From positions 1 through 64,000 of the forward strand of contig CAJFKV010000004.1 of NCBI GenBank assembly GCA_904387055.1: a stretch of 64,000 bases of DNA, given 5' to 3'. This DNA comes from Candidatus Heteroruminococcus faecigallinarum (GTDB lineage Bacteria; Bacillota; Clostridia; Oscillospirales; Ruminococcaceae). Made by a program: the position numbers and the translations under genes. This document shows positions 1 through 9,038 of the stretch, piece after piece. Positions within the stretch are counted from its first letter, which is position 1. Every line of letters starts with the position of its first letter. The notes below the pieces were generated by a model. It searched no databases, had not been told where the DNA came from, and saw only the letters and a program-made list of their open reading frames with translations.

Positions 1-1101
1 TACAACGCCTACCTGGTCAAGGGGACCGAAAAGACGGCCCTCATCGAGACCTGCCATGCCCGTTTCTTCGATATCTTTGTGGAGAATATCGGGGAGGTGT
101 GCGATCTGGCCCAGATCGACTACATCATCCTCAATCACAACGAGCCGGACCACTCCGGGGCGCTGGCCCGCCTGGTGGATCTGTGCCCCAAGGCGCAGGT
201 GGTGGCTTCCCAGGCCGGGTCCATCTATCTGAAGAACATCACCAACCGTTCGGACCTGAAGGTGACGGTGGTGAAGGACGGGGAGAAACTGGACCTGGGC
301 GGCAAGACCCTCACCTTCCTCAGCGCCCCCTTCCTCCACTGGCCCGATTCCATCTTCACCTGGCTGGAGGAGGACAAGATCCTCTTCTCCTGCGACTTCC
401 TGGGTGCCCACTACTGCGAGCCCTATGTGCTGGATACCCGGGTCAACCATCCGGAGGCCTACGAGGCGGCCTTCCTGGGCTACTATGAGGCCATCTTTGG
501 GCCCTTCAAGCCCTATGTGCTCAAGGGCCTGGAGAAGATTCAGGACCTGGATCTGGAGTTTGTCTGCCCCAGCCACGGCCCGGTGCTCACGCGGGATTGC
601 CGCATCCCCTATGTGAAGGAGATGTATGCCAAGTGGAGCCAGCCGGTGAAGAACGAGACCCCCCTCATCCCCATTTTCTACGTCACCGCCTACGGAAACA
701 CCGGCCTGGTGGCGGAGGCCATTGCCAAGGGAATCCGGTCGGTGCTGCCCCAGGCCCAGGTGGAGACCTACGATGTGATCCATCATGACTTTGCCAAGCT
801 GCAGGGCCTGCTGGCCGCCTCCGATGCCTTTGCCGTGGGCTCCCCCACCCTGAACCGGGATGCCCTACCCCCCATCTGGGACCTGCTGACCCACATTGAC
901 GCGGTCAACTGCCAGAAGAAGCCGGTGCTGGCCTTCGGCTCCTACGGATGGAGCGGCGAGGCGGTTCCCTACCTGGTGGACCGGCTGGGCAAGCTGAAGA
1001 TGAAGGTGTTTGGCGAAGGGTACAAGGTGTGCTTTGTTCCTTCCCAAAAGGATCTTGCCGAGGCCGAGGAGCTGGGCGCCCAGTTCGCCCGTTCCCTGTA
1101 G
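1..1101 (+). CDS. FprA family A-type flavoprotein (flavodiiron protein), 5' truncated by window edge
   Basis: Open frame from base 1 (YNAYLVKGTEKTALIET...); NHNEPDHSG metal-site motif and C-terminal flavodoxin domain (FYVTAYGNTGLVAEAIAKGI). Confidence 0.93.
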   Translation, partial: YNAYLVKGTEKTALIETCHARFFDIFVENIGEVCDLAQIDYIILNHNEPDHSGALARLVDLCPKAQVVASQAGSIYLKNITNRSDLKVTVVKDGEKLDLGGKTLTFLSAPFLHWPDSIFTWLEEDKILFSCDFLGAHYCEPYVLDTRVNHPEAYEAAFLGYYEAIFGPFKPYVLKGLEKIQDLDLEFVCPSHGPVLTRDCRIPYVKEMYAKWSQPVKNETPLIPIFYVTAYGNTGLVAEAIAKGIRSVLPQAQVETYDVIHHDFAKLQGLLAASDAFAVGSPTLNRDALPPIWDLLTHIDAVNCQKKPVLAFGSYGWSGEAVPYLVDRLGKLKMKVFGEGYKVCFVPSQKDLAEAEELGAQFARSL

Positions 1102-1182
1102 CGGTTGCAGGGGAGAGGGCCGGGCCCTCTCCTGGCCATGGCGTTTGCCTTCCAGCTTTTGACGATTCTAAGAACAACTAGA

Positions 1183-1226
1183 AAAAACCCCGTTGGTTAC
1201 CAGCCTTCGGGGTTTTCTTTTTTTTC
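1183..1226 (+). terminator. Rho-independent terminator
   Basis: AAAACCCCG...CGGGGTTTT followed by CTTTTTTTT. Confidence 0.85.
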
Positions 1227-1271
1227 AAATTTCGCCGGAAAAAGGAACGATGGGGAGAAAATTTCCTTTTT

Positions 1272-1287
1272 CGTGAAACGCTTCACA
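1272..1287. promoter_or_regulatory. CRP/FNR-type palindromic operator CGTGA-AACGCT-TCACA
   Basis: GTGA-N6-TCAC symmetry in the region upstream of a Crp/Fnr-family gene. Confidence 0.5.
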
Positions 1288-1335
1288 TACAATGAACGAC
1301 TTTCCGCCTTAGACTAAATGCAATAATTCACAGAT

Positions 1336-2067
1336 GTGCGGAAGGGATGTGAAAGGGTGATCGAGAAGGAATTGATCCAGCTGTTTCCCTGGGTGGATGA
1401 GATGGAGAGCGAGCACCGGGAGCTGTTGTTGCGGGAGAGCAGGGGCCGCCGGCTGCGGAAGGGCCCCCTTTCTCTCGACCAGCTGCAGCTGGGCGGCGGC
1501 GCGCTCTTTCTCATCAGCGGGCGGCTGCGCTTTTACATCGGGTCCAACGAGGGGAAAACCGTCACCATCTATACGGTTGCAGGGGGAAAGCTGTGCAAGC
1601 TGCCCCTGGAGCTGGCCGGGCAGAGCGACGGCGTCCAGGTGATGATCGAGGTGGAGCAGGAGGCGGTGGCGGCCCTGCTGCCGGAGGAGAGCTACCGCCG
1701 GCTGGCAAAGGCCGACCAGCGGTTTGCCCAGGTGATCCGGTGGGAGGAGCAGTTCTTTCTTCAGAGCCTCCTGACGGTGATCCATCAGATCTCCTTCCAG
1801 ACGGTGGATCTGCGCCTCTGCGAGCGGCTGCTGGAGCTGAGCGCCGCTGGCAACGTGATCCGGGTTACCCAGTCCTCCCTGGCCGCAGACCTGGGGGTAA
1901 CCAGGGAATTTGTCTGCAAGACGCTGCGGGGCTTTGAGGAGGCGGGGGCCCTCTCCACCTCCCGGGGGAAGATTACCATCCGCAACCGGCGGTACCTGGA
2001 GGCCTACCGGGAGGATCCTCGGTCCCTTTCCCAGGAGGGCGAATCCCCGGTGGCCATCCACGCCTGA
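1336..2067 (+). CDS. Crp/Fnr family transcriptional regulator (start may be GTG 1357)
   Basis: cNMP-binding-like N-terminal domain and HTH_Crp-type C-terminus (SSLAADLGVTREFVCKTLRGFEEAG). Confidence 0.85.
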   Translation: MRKGCERVIEKELIQLFPWVDEMESEHRELLLRESRGRRLRKGPLSLDQLQLGGGALFLISGRLRFYIGSNEGKTVTIYTVAGGKLCKLPLELAGQSDGVQVMIEVEQEAVAALLPEESYRRLAKADQRFAQVIRWEEQFFLQSLLTVIHQISFQTVDLRLCERLLELSAAGNVIRVTQSSLAADLGVTREFVCKTLRGFEEAGALSTSRGKITIRNRRYLEAYREDPRSLSQEGESPVAIHA

Positions 2068-2136
2068 CCCCCTACGCATAGGAGAGCCTTTTTTCCCATA
2101 TTCTGAAGAGAAGGGCCTGCGGGTCCACTCCACCGG

Positions 2137-3879
2137 ATGGGAGGAAGGCGTGTGCACAGATCCCAAAACTATCTGCAAGGCGCCCTGATCCTGACCGTTG
2201 CCATGGCGGCGGTCAAGGTGATGGGTGCTCTTTTTAAAATTCCCCTCACCAATATCCTGGGGGCGGTGGGGATGTCCTACTTTGCCACCGCCTACGACCT
2301 GTTTATGCCGGTCTATTCGGTGGCGGTGAGCGGGCTGGGGGTGGCGGTGTCCAAGCTGGTGGCCGAGTATACCGCCACTGGGCAGGAACGCTCCGCCCGC
2401 AGGACCCTGCGGGTGGCCGTAGGTCTTTTCTTGTTCACCGGCCTGGCCGGCTGCCTGCTGGTGCGGGGGGCGGCGGGCTTTTTTGTCCGGGCGGTGGAAA
2501 ACCCCCTGGCGGAGGAGGCGGTCCGGGCCATCGCTCCGGCGGTGCTGTTCAGCTGCCTGTCCGCCGGATTCCGAGGGTATTACCAGGGGCGGTCGGACAT
2601 GATTCCCACCGCCACCGCCCAGGTGCTGGAGGCGTCGGTCAAGCTGCTGGTGGGGGTCAGCTGCGCCTATTGGGTGATCCACCAGGGGATGGCGGAATTT
2701 GCACAGCTGGGGACGGCGCTGGGGCAGCCCTGCGCGGATCCGGAGGAAGCCATGTCCATCCTGCTGCCCCGGGGGGCGGCAGGGGCCATCTGGGGGGTGA
2801 CCGCCAGCACCGCCGCCGGCTGCGCCTACCTGGCGGTGCGGCATCTGGCGGCGGGACGGGGGGACCGCGGCCGCCGGGAGGTGTTTCTGCAGAGCCGCAG
2901 GCAAGTGCTGTGCTCCCTGCTTCGGATTGCCGCGCCGGTGTCCCTTGGGGCCCTGGCGGCCGCCCTTACCTCCCTCATCGACCTGATGACCGTCATGAAC
3001 CGGCTGCAGGAGGGGATGGAACGGAGCCTGCCCGCCCTGTTGTCCATGTACGGGCAGCTGCTTCCCCAGGGCCTGCCGGTTTCGGATCTGCCGGAATACC
3101 TGTATGGATGCTACACCGGCCTTGCCCTGTCGGTCTGCAATCTGGTGCCCGCCTTGACGGCCGCCTTCGGCATCAGCGTTCTTCCGGCTACAGCCGCCGC
3201 CTGGGCCCGCCGGGACCGGGAGCGGACCCGCCTCCAGATGGAGTCCGCTCTGCGGATGACCTTGCTGGCGGCGCTGCCGGCGGGGATCGGGATCAGCGTG
3301 CTGGCCGAGCCCATCCTCCTTCTCCTCTTTTCCCAGCGGGCGCCGGAGGCGATGGTGATCGCCCCCGTGCTGGAAAAGCTGGGTTTGGTGTCGGTGCTGG
3401 CGGCCCTCACCTCCACCCTCTACAGCCTGCTGCAGGGGGTGGGCCGGGCCGACCTGCCGGTCAAGCTGATGGTGCTGGGCGGCGGGGTCAAGCTGGCCAT
3501 CAACTGGTTCCTGCTGCCCATTCCCACCGTCAACATTCAGGGAGTGTGGGCAGGAAACGCCGGTTCCTTCCTGTTGATTACCAGCGTGGGACTGTGGGCT
3601 CTTTGCCGGGAAACCGGTCTCCACCTGCGGGCCGGAAGGGTGGTCCTGCGCCCGCTGGCGGCGGCGCTGGGGTGCGGGCTGTCTGCCCGCACGGTCTATT
3701 TGGCCGCCCTATCCCGGCTGGGGAATCAGCTTTCTGTTATACTGGCGGTGGGAAGCGGCGCCGTTTTTTATGCAATTTTACTGGTCCTGCTGGGGGGATT
3801 GGGAAGGGAAGATCTGGAAATGCTCCCCCAGGGAGAAAAAATCCGCAAAGCACTTGAAAAATGCCGCTTTTTGGGGTAG
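2137..3879 (+). CDS. SpoVB/YabM-like polysaccharide biosynthesis (MOP flippase) protein
   Basis: Multi-TM MATE/MOP-like protein (GALFKIPLTNILGAVGMSYFATAYDLFMPVYS); sits upstream of mazG-yabO-yabP-yabQ as in B. subtilis yabM. Confidence 0.85.
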   Translation: MGGRRVHRSQNYLQGALILTVAMAAVKVMGALFKIPLTNILGAVGMSYFATAYDLFMPVYSVAVSGLGVAVSKLVAEYTATGQERSARRTLRVAVGLFLFTGLAGCLLVRGAAGFFVRAVENPLAEEAVRAIAPAVLFSCLSAGFRGYYQGRSDMIPTATAQVLEASVKLLVGVSCAYWVIHQGMAEFAQLGTALGQPCADPEEAMSILLPRGAAGAIWGVTASTAAGCAYLAVRHLAAGRGDRGRREVFLQSRRQVLCSLLRIAAPVSLGALAAALTSLIDLMTVMNRLQEGMERSLPALLSMYGQLLPQGLPVSDLPEYLYGCYTGLALSVCNLVPALTAAFGISVLPATAAAWARRDRERTRLQMESALRMTLLAALPAGIGISVLAEPILLLLFSQRAPEAMVIAPVLEKLGLVSVLAALTSTLYSLLQGVGRADLPVKLMVLGGGVKLAINWFLLPIPTVNIQGVWAGNAGSFLLITSVGLWALCRETGLHLRAGRVVLRPLAAALGCGLSARTVYLAALSRLGNQLSVILAVGSGAVFYAILLVLLGGLGREDLEMLPQGEKIRKALEKCRFLG

Positions 3880-3936
3880 TATAAGTAATGTTCTCGCCCT
3901 GGAAACCACTTTTTGCGGGCGGGTGGAGGAGGAAAT

Positions 3937-4758
3937 ATGCCGGTAGCATTTGAGCAGAAAGAGCGATACCGGATGGACGACCTTCTTGCGATCATGGCCA
4001 TTCTGCGGGGAGAAAACGGCTGCCCGTGGGACCGGGAGCAGGATCACGACACCATCCGCAAAAATTTTCTGGAAGAGACGTATGAGGTGCTGGATGCCAT
4101 CGACAACCGGGACCTGGACGGGCTCAAGGAAGAGCTGGGCGACGTTCTCCTGCAGGTTGTCTTTCACAGCCGGATGGAGGAGGAAGCCGGCAACTTCCGC
4201 TTTGATGACGTTTGCGACGGGATCTGCAAGAAGCTGATCCACCGCCATCCCCACATCTTTGGGGATGTGGTGGCCACGGATTCCGGGCAGGTGCTGCGCA
4301 ACTGGGACGCCATCAAGAAGGAGGAAAAGGGCCAGGCCACGGCGGCCGACACCCTTTACAGCGTCCCCAAGGCGCTGCCGGCGCTGATGCGGGCGGAAAA
4401 GGTACAGGGGCGCGCGGCCAAGGCCGGCTTTGATTATCCCGATCTGGATTGGGCCATGGGCGACTTCCTCAGCGAGGTGGACGAGCTGCGGGAGGCGATA
4501 AAAGAGGGGGACAAGCCCCATCAGCAGGAAGAGCTGGGGGACCTTCTTTTTTCGGCGGTGAATCTGGCACGTTTCCTCAAGCTGGATCCGGAAGAGAGCC
4601 TGGCCAAGTCCTGTGAGAAGTTCATGGCGCGGTTTGCCATGACCGAGCAGCTGGCCAAGGAAGAGGGCAAGACCTTTGCCGACTATTCCATCCAGGAGCT
4701 GAACGAGCTGTGGGCACAGGGCAAGGAGCGGCTGGCCGGAACGCCGGCAAATTCGTAA
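3937..4758 (+). CDS. mazG: Nucleoside triphosphate pyrophosphohydrolase MazG
   Basis: [34 protein letters not shown] and second [15 protein letters not shown] motif; start at ATG 3937 after GGAGGAAAT. Confidence 0.95.
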   Translation: MPVAFEQKERYRMDDLLAIMAILRGENGCPWDREQDHDTIRKNFLEETYEVLDAIDNRDLDGLKEELGDVLLQVVFHSRMEEEAGNFRFDDVCDGICKKLIHRHPHIFGDVVATDSGQVLRNWDAIKKEEKGQATAADTLYSVPKALPALMRAEKVQGRAAKAGFDYPDLDWAMGDFLSEVDELREAIKEGDKPHQQEELGDLLFSAVNLARFLKLDPEESLAKSCEKFMARFAMTEQLAKEEGKTFADYSIQELNELWAQGKERLAGTPANS

Positions 4759-4783
4759 TCCTATTTTTATTGGAGGGCTAAAC

Positions 4784-5059
4784 ATGACGAAGGCTGAACT
4801 GATTACTGCTGTGGCAGAGAAGACCGACCTGACCAAGAAGGACAGCGAGAAGGCTGTCTCCGCCGTCTTTGAGGCGATTACCGAGACGCTGAAGAAGGGC
4901 GACAAGGTGTCTCTGGTTGGCTTCGGCACCTTTGAGGTGAAGGAGCGGGCTGCCAAGGAAGGCATCAACCCCCGCACCAAGGAAAAGATGCCGATTCCTG
5001 CTTCCAAGCGTCCCGCCTTTAAGGCTGGCAAGGCGCTGAAGGATGCCGTCAGCAAGTAA
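4784..5059 (+). CDS. hup: HU family DNA-binding protein
   Basis: [25 protein letters not shown]...[24 protein letters not shown]. Confidence 0.96.
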   Translation: MTKAELITAVAEKTDLTKKDSEKAVSAVFEAITETLKKGDKVSLVGFGTFEVKERAAKEGINPRTKEKMPIPASKRPAFKAGKALKDAVSK

Positions 5060-5169
5060 GGAATTGCCATAAGAAGGCCGGCGCTGCGGAAGCACGCCGG
5101 CGGCTAAGGGTGCGGGGCACAGCCGTCAGGCTGGGTTCCGCCCTTTTTGCGAAAAGGAGAAACAAAACC

Positions 5170-5412
5170 ATGCGATTGGACAAATATCTCAAAACCACCC
5201 GCCTGATCAAGCGCCGCACGGTGGCCAATGAAGCCTGCGACGCCGGGCGGATCCTGGTAAACGGCAAAGCTGCCCGCGCCTCCTACGAGGTGAAGGTGGG
5301 CGACGTGCTGGAGATCAACCTGGGGACCCGTCCGCTGAAGGTCCAGGTGCTGAAGATCGACGAATACGCCGGCAAGGACAACGCCGCCGAGGGGTACCAG
5401 GTCATCTCGTAA
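5170..5412 (+). CDS. rqcP: S4 RNA-binding protein, RqcP/YabO-like
   Basis: MRLDKYLKTTRLIKRRTVANEACDAGRILVNGK; position in yab operon. Confidence 0.9.
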   Translation: MRLDKYLKTTRLIKRRTVANEACDAGRILVNGKAARASYEVKVGDVLEINLGTRPLKVQVLKIDEYAGKDNAAEGYQVIS

Positions 5413-5424
5413 TCCCGGCGGCAA

Positions 5425-5466
5425 AAAGGGCCCGCCCTGGGGCGCTCCGGGGCGGGCCCTTTTTGC
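5425..5466 (+). terminator. Rho-independent terminator
   Basis: AAAAAGGGCCCGCCCTG...GGGCGGGCCCTTTTT. Confidence 0.8.
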
Positions 5467-5537
5467 CGGGTGCATGTATCTTTTCCCCCTTGTCCGCATA
5501 GATATTCCCAAGGACCTACAAAACAGGAGGGAAGATC

Positions 5538-5813
5538 ATGGAAGAAAAAAAGACGGCCCGCGCACCCCACAACATCATTCTCCAGGAACGGCGGTCGATG
5601 ACGGTAACCGGCGTTACCGATGTGGACAGCTTTGACGAGCAGACGGTGGTCCTCAATACCGAGATTGGCGAGCTGCTGGTCAAGGGGTATGACCTGCGGA
5701 TCTCCAAGATCGACGTGGAAAGCGGAGAACTGACCCTGGATGGGGAGCTGTACGCTCTCAGCTATTCGGATCAGCAGCCGAAGGGGGGCCTCCTGTCCCG
5801 GCTGTTCCGATGA
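5538..5813 (+). CDS. yabP: Sporulation protein YabP
   Basis: HNIILQERRSMTVTGVTDVDSFDEQTVVLNTEIGELLVKGYDL family motif; operon context. Confidence 0.92.
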   Translation: MEEKKTARAPHNIILQERRSMTVTGVTDVDSFDEQTVVLNTEIGELLVKGYDLRISKIDVESGELTLDGELYALSYSDQQPKGGLLSRLFR

Positions 5814-6358
5814 GCGCCCGGGTGGAGATTGCCCAGCAGACCTCGGTGTTTTTGGGGGCCTGCCTGCTGGGCGCCCTGCTGGGAATCTGTTTTGACCTGG
5901 TGCGGACCATCCGCCTCACGCTGCCTCACAACGCCGTGGCCACCCTGCTGGAGGACATTGCCTATTGGTGCCTGGCCTCCCTGGCCACCGCTCTGTACCT
6001 CATCAACACCAACGACGGGCAGATCCGCGCCTTCATCCTGGTGGGGGAGGGGCTGGGTGCCCTCCTCTACGGATGCACCCTCAGCCGCCTGGTTCGCCGG
6101 GTGGGGGAGGGGCTGGTGGCCCTGCTGCGGGCGGTTGTGTTCCGGCCGCTGGGGCGGTTGGTGACAGGGACGGGAAAGCTGCTGTGGGGGATGGGAAAAT
6201 TTCTTTTGAGAATCTTGGGAAAACCGTGGCTTTTCCTGAAAAACCGCTTGAAACGTGCTGCCCATCTATTGTATAATAAACGAAAAGCACAATGTTCCAG
6301 GCGGAAGAAGGGAAGTGGAGCGGATGAAGAAGAGCCCCCCCAAGGCGAAGGGGTATAG
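5810..6358 (+). CDS. yabQ: Spore cortex biosynthesis protein YabQ
   Basis: Small TM protein directly overlapping yabP stop; YabQ-like N-terminus. Confidence 0.88.
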   Translation: MSARVEIAQQTSVFLGACLLGALLGICFDLVRTIRLTLPHNAVATLLEDIAYWCLASLATALYLINTNDGQIRAFILVGEGLGALLYGCTLSRLVRRVGEGLVALLRAVVFRPLGRLVTGTGKLLWGMGKFLLRILGKPWLFLKNRLKRAAHLLYNKRKAQCSRRKKGSGADEEEPPQGEGV

Positions 6359-6623
6359 CCCTGCGGTAAAGTTGCTGTTGGCGGTGCTCAGCTGTTATCT
6401 GGTCTTTTCCCTGATCAGCTCCCAGTTTGAGATCAACACCCATCGGAAGGATCTGGAGGAGCTTGAGGCCCAATGTGAAGAGCAGCGGATTGCCAATAAG
6501 GATCTGGAGCGAGAATTGGCTTTGGGTGAAGACGAGGAATATGTAGAATGGGCTGTCCGCAACGAGCTGGGCTACGGGTATCCGGGAGAAAAGCTCTACC
6601 GGGATGTTTCCGGCATGCAGTGA
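6324..6623 (+). CDS. divIC: Septum formation initiator DivIC/FtsB-like
   Basis: Single TM and coiled coil followed by EYVEWAVRNELGYGYPGEKLY; position after yabQ. Confidence 0.88.
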   Translation: MKKSPPKAKGYSPAVKLLLAVLSCYLVFSLISSQFEINTHRKDLEELEAQCEEQRIANKDLERELALGEDEEYVEWAVRNELGYGYPGEKLYRDVSGMQ

Positions 6624-6663
6624 CAGTCCGGCGCGCAAAGGGATAAGGAGGATTTTCAATTTT

Positions 6664-7167
6664 ATGCAGCTGACGGTTGGCAGTATTGTGGAGGGCAAGG
6701 TGACGGGCATCACCAAGTTCGGCGCCTTTGTGGACTTGGGAGAAGGCAAGACTGGTATGGTCCATATTTCCGAAGTGGCGGCCAGTTATGTAAAGGATAT
6801 CCGTGACCATCTGACCGAGGGGCAGACCATCAAAGTGAAGATCCTGAATATCTCGGAGGACGGCAAGATCGGCCTGTCCATCAAGAGAACCCAGGAGATG
6901 CCGGCTCGGCCGGCTGGCGGTCCTCGTTCCGGCAGCGGCCCCCGCCCCGGTGGCAACGGCGGCCGGCCTTCCGGTCCCCGTGGGGGGCAGCGGCGTCCCA
7001 ATACATACGCGGGGGGCGGTTTTAACCCCAACCGTACCAACGAGAATATGTCCTTTGAGGACATGATGGCCAAATTCAAGCAGACCAGCGACGACAAGAT
7101 GTCCGACCTGAAGCGGGTGATGGATGTCAAGCGGGGTTCGTCCAACCGGCGCAGCCAGAACCACTGA
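6664..7167 (+). CDS. yabR: S1 domain RNA-binding protein (YabR-like)
   Basis: MQLTVGSIVEGKVTGITKFGAFVDLGEGKTGMVHISEVA; Gly/Arg/Pro-rich linker. Confidence 0.92.
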   Translation: MQLTVGSIVEGKVTGITKFGAFVDLGEGKTGMVHISEVAASYVKDIRDHLTEGQTIKVKILNISEDGKIGLSIKRTQEMPARPAGGPRSGSGPRPGGNGGRPSGPRGGQRRPNTYAGGGFNPNRTNENMSFEDMMAKFKQTSDDKMSDLKRVMDVKRGSSNRRSQNH

Positions 7168-7203
7168 GGCCTGGGCGGCGGTTTACAGGGAAAAAAGATC
7201 AGA

Positions 7204-7238
7204 GCGCGGCAATCCGGCAGTGTGGTTGCCGCGCTTTT
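7204..7238 (+). terminator. Rho-independent terminator
   Basis: GCGCGGCAA...TTGCCGCGC TTTT. Confidence 0.8.
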
Positions 7239-7286
7239 CTGTCAAAAAAAGGGCCGCCTGTCGGCCGCCCGAGAGGAGGAGAAGAA

Positions 7287-7538
7287 ATGCTGCCCTTCCG
7301 TTACGATACCCAGCTGCTGGTGGAAGGCCAGAATCTGGACGAAGATGCCATCACCCAGCACCTGTCCCGGCAGATTCCCGGGGATTGCCTGCTGGTGGCG
7401 GGGGACGAGGAGACGGTCAAGATCCACTTCCATACCAATGAGCCGTGGCGTGTGCTGGAGTACTGCGCCGGCCTGGGGGAGATCTACGACATTGTGGTGG
7501 AGGATATGGACCGGCAGGCAAGGGGACTGCCCGGGTAA
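7287..7538 (+). CDS. Small stand-alone protein resembling the middle domain of FakA/YloV (DAK-like fatty acid kinase)
   Basis: RYDTQLLVEGQNLDEDAITQHLSRQIPGDCLLVAGDEETVKIHFHTNEPWRVLEYCAGLGEIYDIVVEDMDRQ resembles the YCTEF...GDSLLV..DD..KVHIH...P..VL.YA...GEL..IKIENMREQ pattern of YloV/FakA. Confidence 0.75.
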   Translation: MLPFRYDTQLLVEGQNLDEDAITQHLSRQIPGDCLLVAGDEETVKIHFHTNEPWRVLEYCAGLGEIYDIVVEDMDRQARGLPG

Positions 7539-7552
7539 CGGAACGCCCCTGC

Positions 7553-7586
7553 AAAAAAAGAGCGGCGTCCCAACAAAGACGCCGCC
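7553..7586 (-). terminator. Terminator-like hairpin oriented for the minus strand
   Basis: Minus strand reads GCGGCGTC TTTGTTGG GACGCCGC TCTTTTTTT. Confidence 0.55.
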
Positions 7587-7702
7587 CAGCGGGGAAGGAA
7601 AAGGGTAATCAAGAGATTACGGCTATCAGCATACACCTATCCAGTGGAAAAAACTGTCACATCTGGTCAGCTGTGCCGGGAAAATCAAAGGAGGAAGACA
7701 GC

Positions 7703-8860
7703 GTGATTCTTTACAACAGCCGGGTAATGGTCACCCCCTGGGAGATTCTGGAGGATGGCTTTGTACAGATCGAGGGGAGCAAGATCCTCCGCACCGGGCG
7801 GATGGATCAGTGCCCGCCGATCACCCCTGGGGACCTGGACGGGGAGGGCCGCTGGGTAATGCCCGGCCTGATTGACGCCCACTGCCATCTGGGCATGTGG
7901 GAGGACGGCATGGGGATCGAGGGGGACGACGGTTGCGAGGATGCCGACCCCTGCATGCCCCATCTGCGGGCCATCGACGCGGTCAATCCCATGGACCGGG
8001 CCTTTGCCGAGGGGCTGGAGTACGGGGTGACGACGGTGGTGACCGGCCCCGGCAGCGGGACCCCCAACAGCGGGCAGATGTGCTGCATGAAAACCTATGG
8101 GCGGCGGATGGACAAGATGCTGGTGGAGCCGGCAGCCGCCATGAAGTTTGCCCTGGGGGAGAATCCCAAGGGGACCTTCCACCTTCGGTCCCAGACCCCG
8201 GTTACCCGGATGGGGGTGGCGGCGGTGATCCGGGAAGAGCTCACCAAGGCGCAGCGGTACCAGGCGGACAAGGAGGCGGCCGAGCAGGACGAGGACCTGG
8301 ACCCGCCCGAGTATGACGCCAAGCTGGAGGCGCTGCTCCCCCTGCTCAGAGGGGAGATGAAGGCGCATTTCCATGCCCACCGGGCGGACGATATCTTTAC
8401 GGCCATCCGCATCGGCCGGGAGTTCCATCTGGATTTTGTTCTTGTTCACGGCACCGAAGGGTATCTCATCGCCCCGGAGCTGAAGGAGGAGGGAATCCCG
8501 GTGATCTGCGGGCCGCTTCTGGGTTCTCGCAGCAAGCCGGAGCTCCGCCAGGCCACCGACCGGAACCCCGGGGTCCTGGCCCGGGCCGGGGTGCCGGTCT
8601 GCCTCTGCACCGATCATCCGGAGCTGCCCATCCAGTATCTGGCCTTGACGGCCGCCGTGGCCATGACCCAGGGGATGAGCCGGGAGGATGCGGTAGCCGC
8701 CGTCACCATCAACCCGGCCAGGGTCCTGGGGCTGGAGGACCGGCTTGGGTCCCTGCGCCCCGGATGCGACGCCGACCTGCTGGTGGTGCGGGGGGATCTG
8801 TTCACTCTGGGAGCCAAGCCGGAGATGGTGTTTGTGGATGGCCGCCGGGTGGTTGGATAG
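7703..8860 (+). CDS. Amidohydrolase family protein (imidazolonepropionase-like)
   Basis: GTG start after GGAGGAAGACAGC; MPGLIDAHCHLG, AHFHAHRADDI, CTDHPELP metal-binding motifs. Confidence 0.9.
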   Translation: MILYNSRVMVTPWEILEDGFVQIEGSKILRTGRMDQCPPITPGDLDGEGRWVMPGLIDAHCHLGMWEDGMGIEGDDGCEDADPCMPHLRAIDAVNPMDRAFAEGLEYGVTTVVTGPGSGTPNSGQMCCMKTYGRRMDKMLVEPAAAMKFALGENPKGTFHLRSQTPVTRMGVAAVIREELTKAQRYQADKEAAEQDEDLDPPEYDAKLEALLPLLRGEMKAHFHAHRADDIFTAIRIGREFHLDFVLVHGTEGYLIAPELKEEGIPVICGPLLGSRSKPELRQATDRNPGVLARAGVPVCLCTDHPELPIQYLALTAAVAMTQGMSREDAVAAVTINPARVLGLEDRLGSLRPGCDADLLVVRGDLFTLGAKPEMVFVDGRRVVG

Positions 8861-8901
8861 AACTGTTCGCAGATGGGATTTGAAATATTTACAAAACTTT
8901 C

Positions 8902-8930
8902 TTGTATTTTAACCCCCTGTATGTTACAAT
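8902..8930 (+). promoter_or_regulatory. Sigma-A type promoter for hpf
   Basis: TTGTAT-17 bp-TACAAT. Confidence 0.6.
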
Positions 8931-9038
8931 AAATGTACAATTTCCAGTGGGAAACCCAGGAAGGCATTTGTGCATTTTTTACGACATCTACCTGCCCTTT
9001 TCCACAAAAGGGCGGGTTACAATAAGGAGGTTAGAAGT

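Noticed and set aside
1309-3624. 771-aa minus-strand ORF
   Set aside because: Antisense to the Crp/Fnr and SpoVB-like genes, low-complexity Gly/Gln/His composition.
4784-5059. HU gene inserted in the yab operon as an unusual arrangement
   Set aside because: An HU gene between mazG and the S4-domain gene is, to my knowledge, common in Clostridia.
6901-7020. Gly/Arg/Pro-rich repeat-like tract in the S1-domain protein
   Set aside because: Ordinary low-complexity linker in YabR-like S1 proteins; no tandem DNA repeat.
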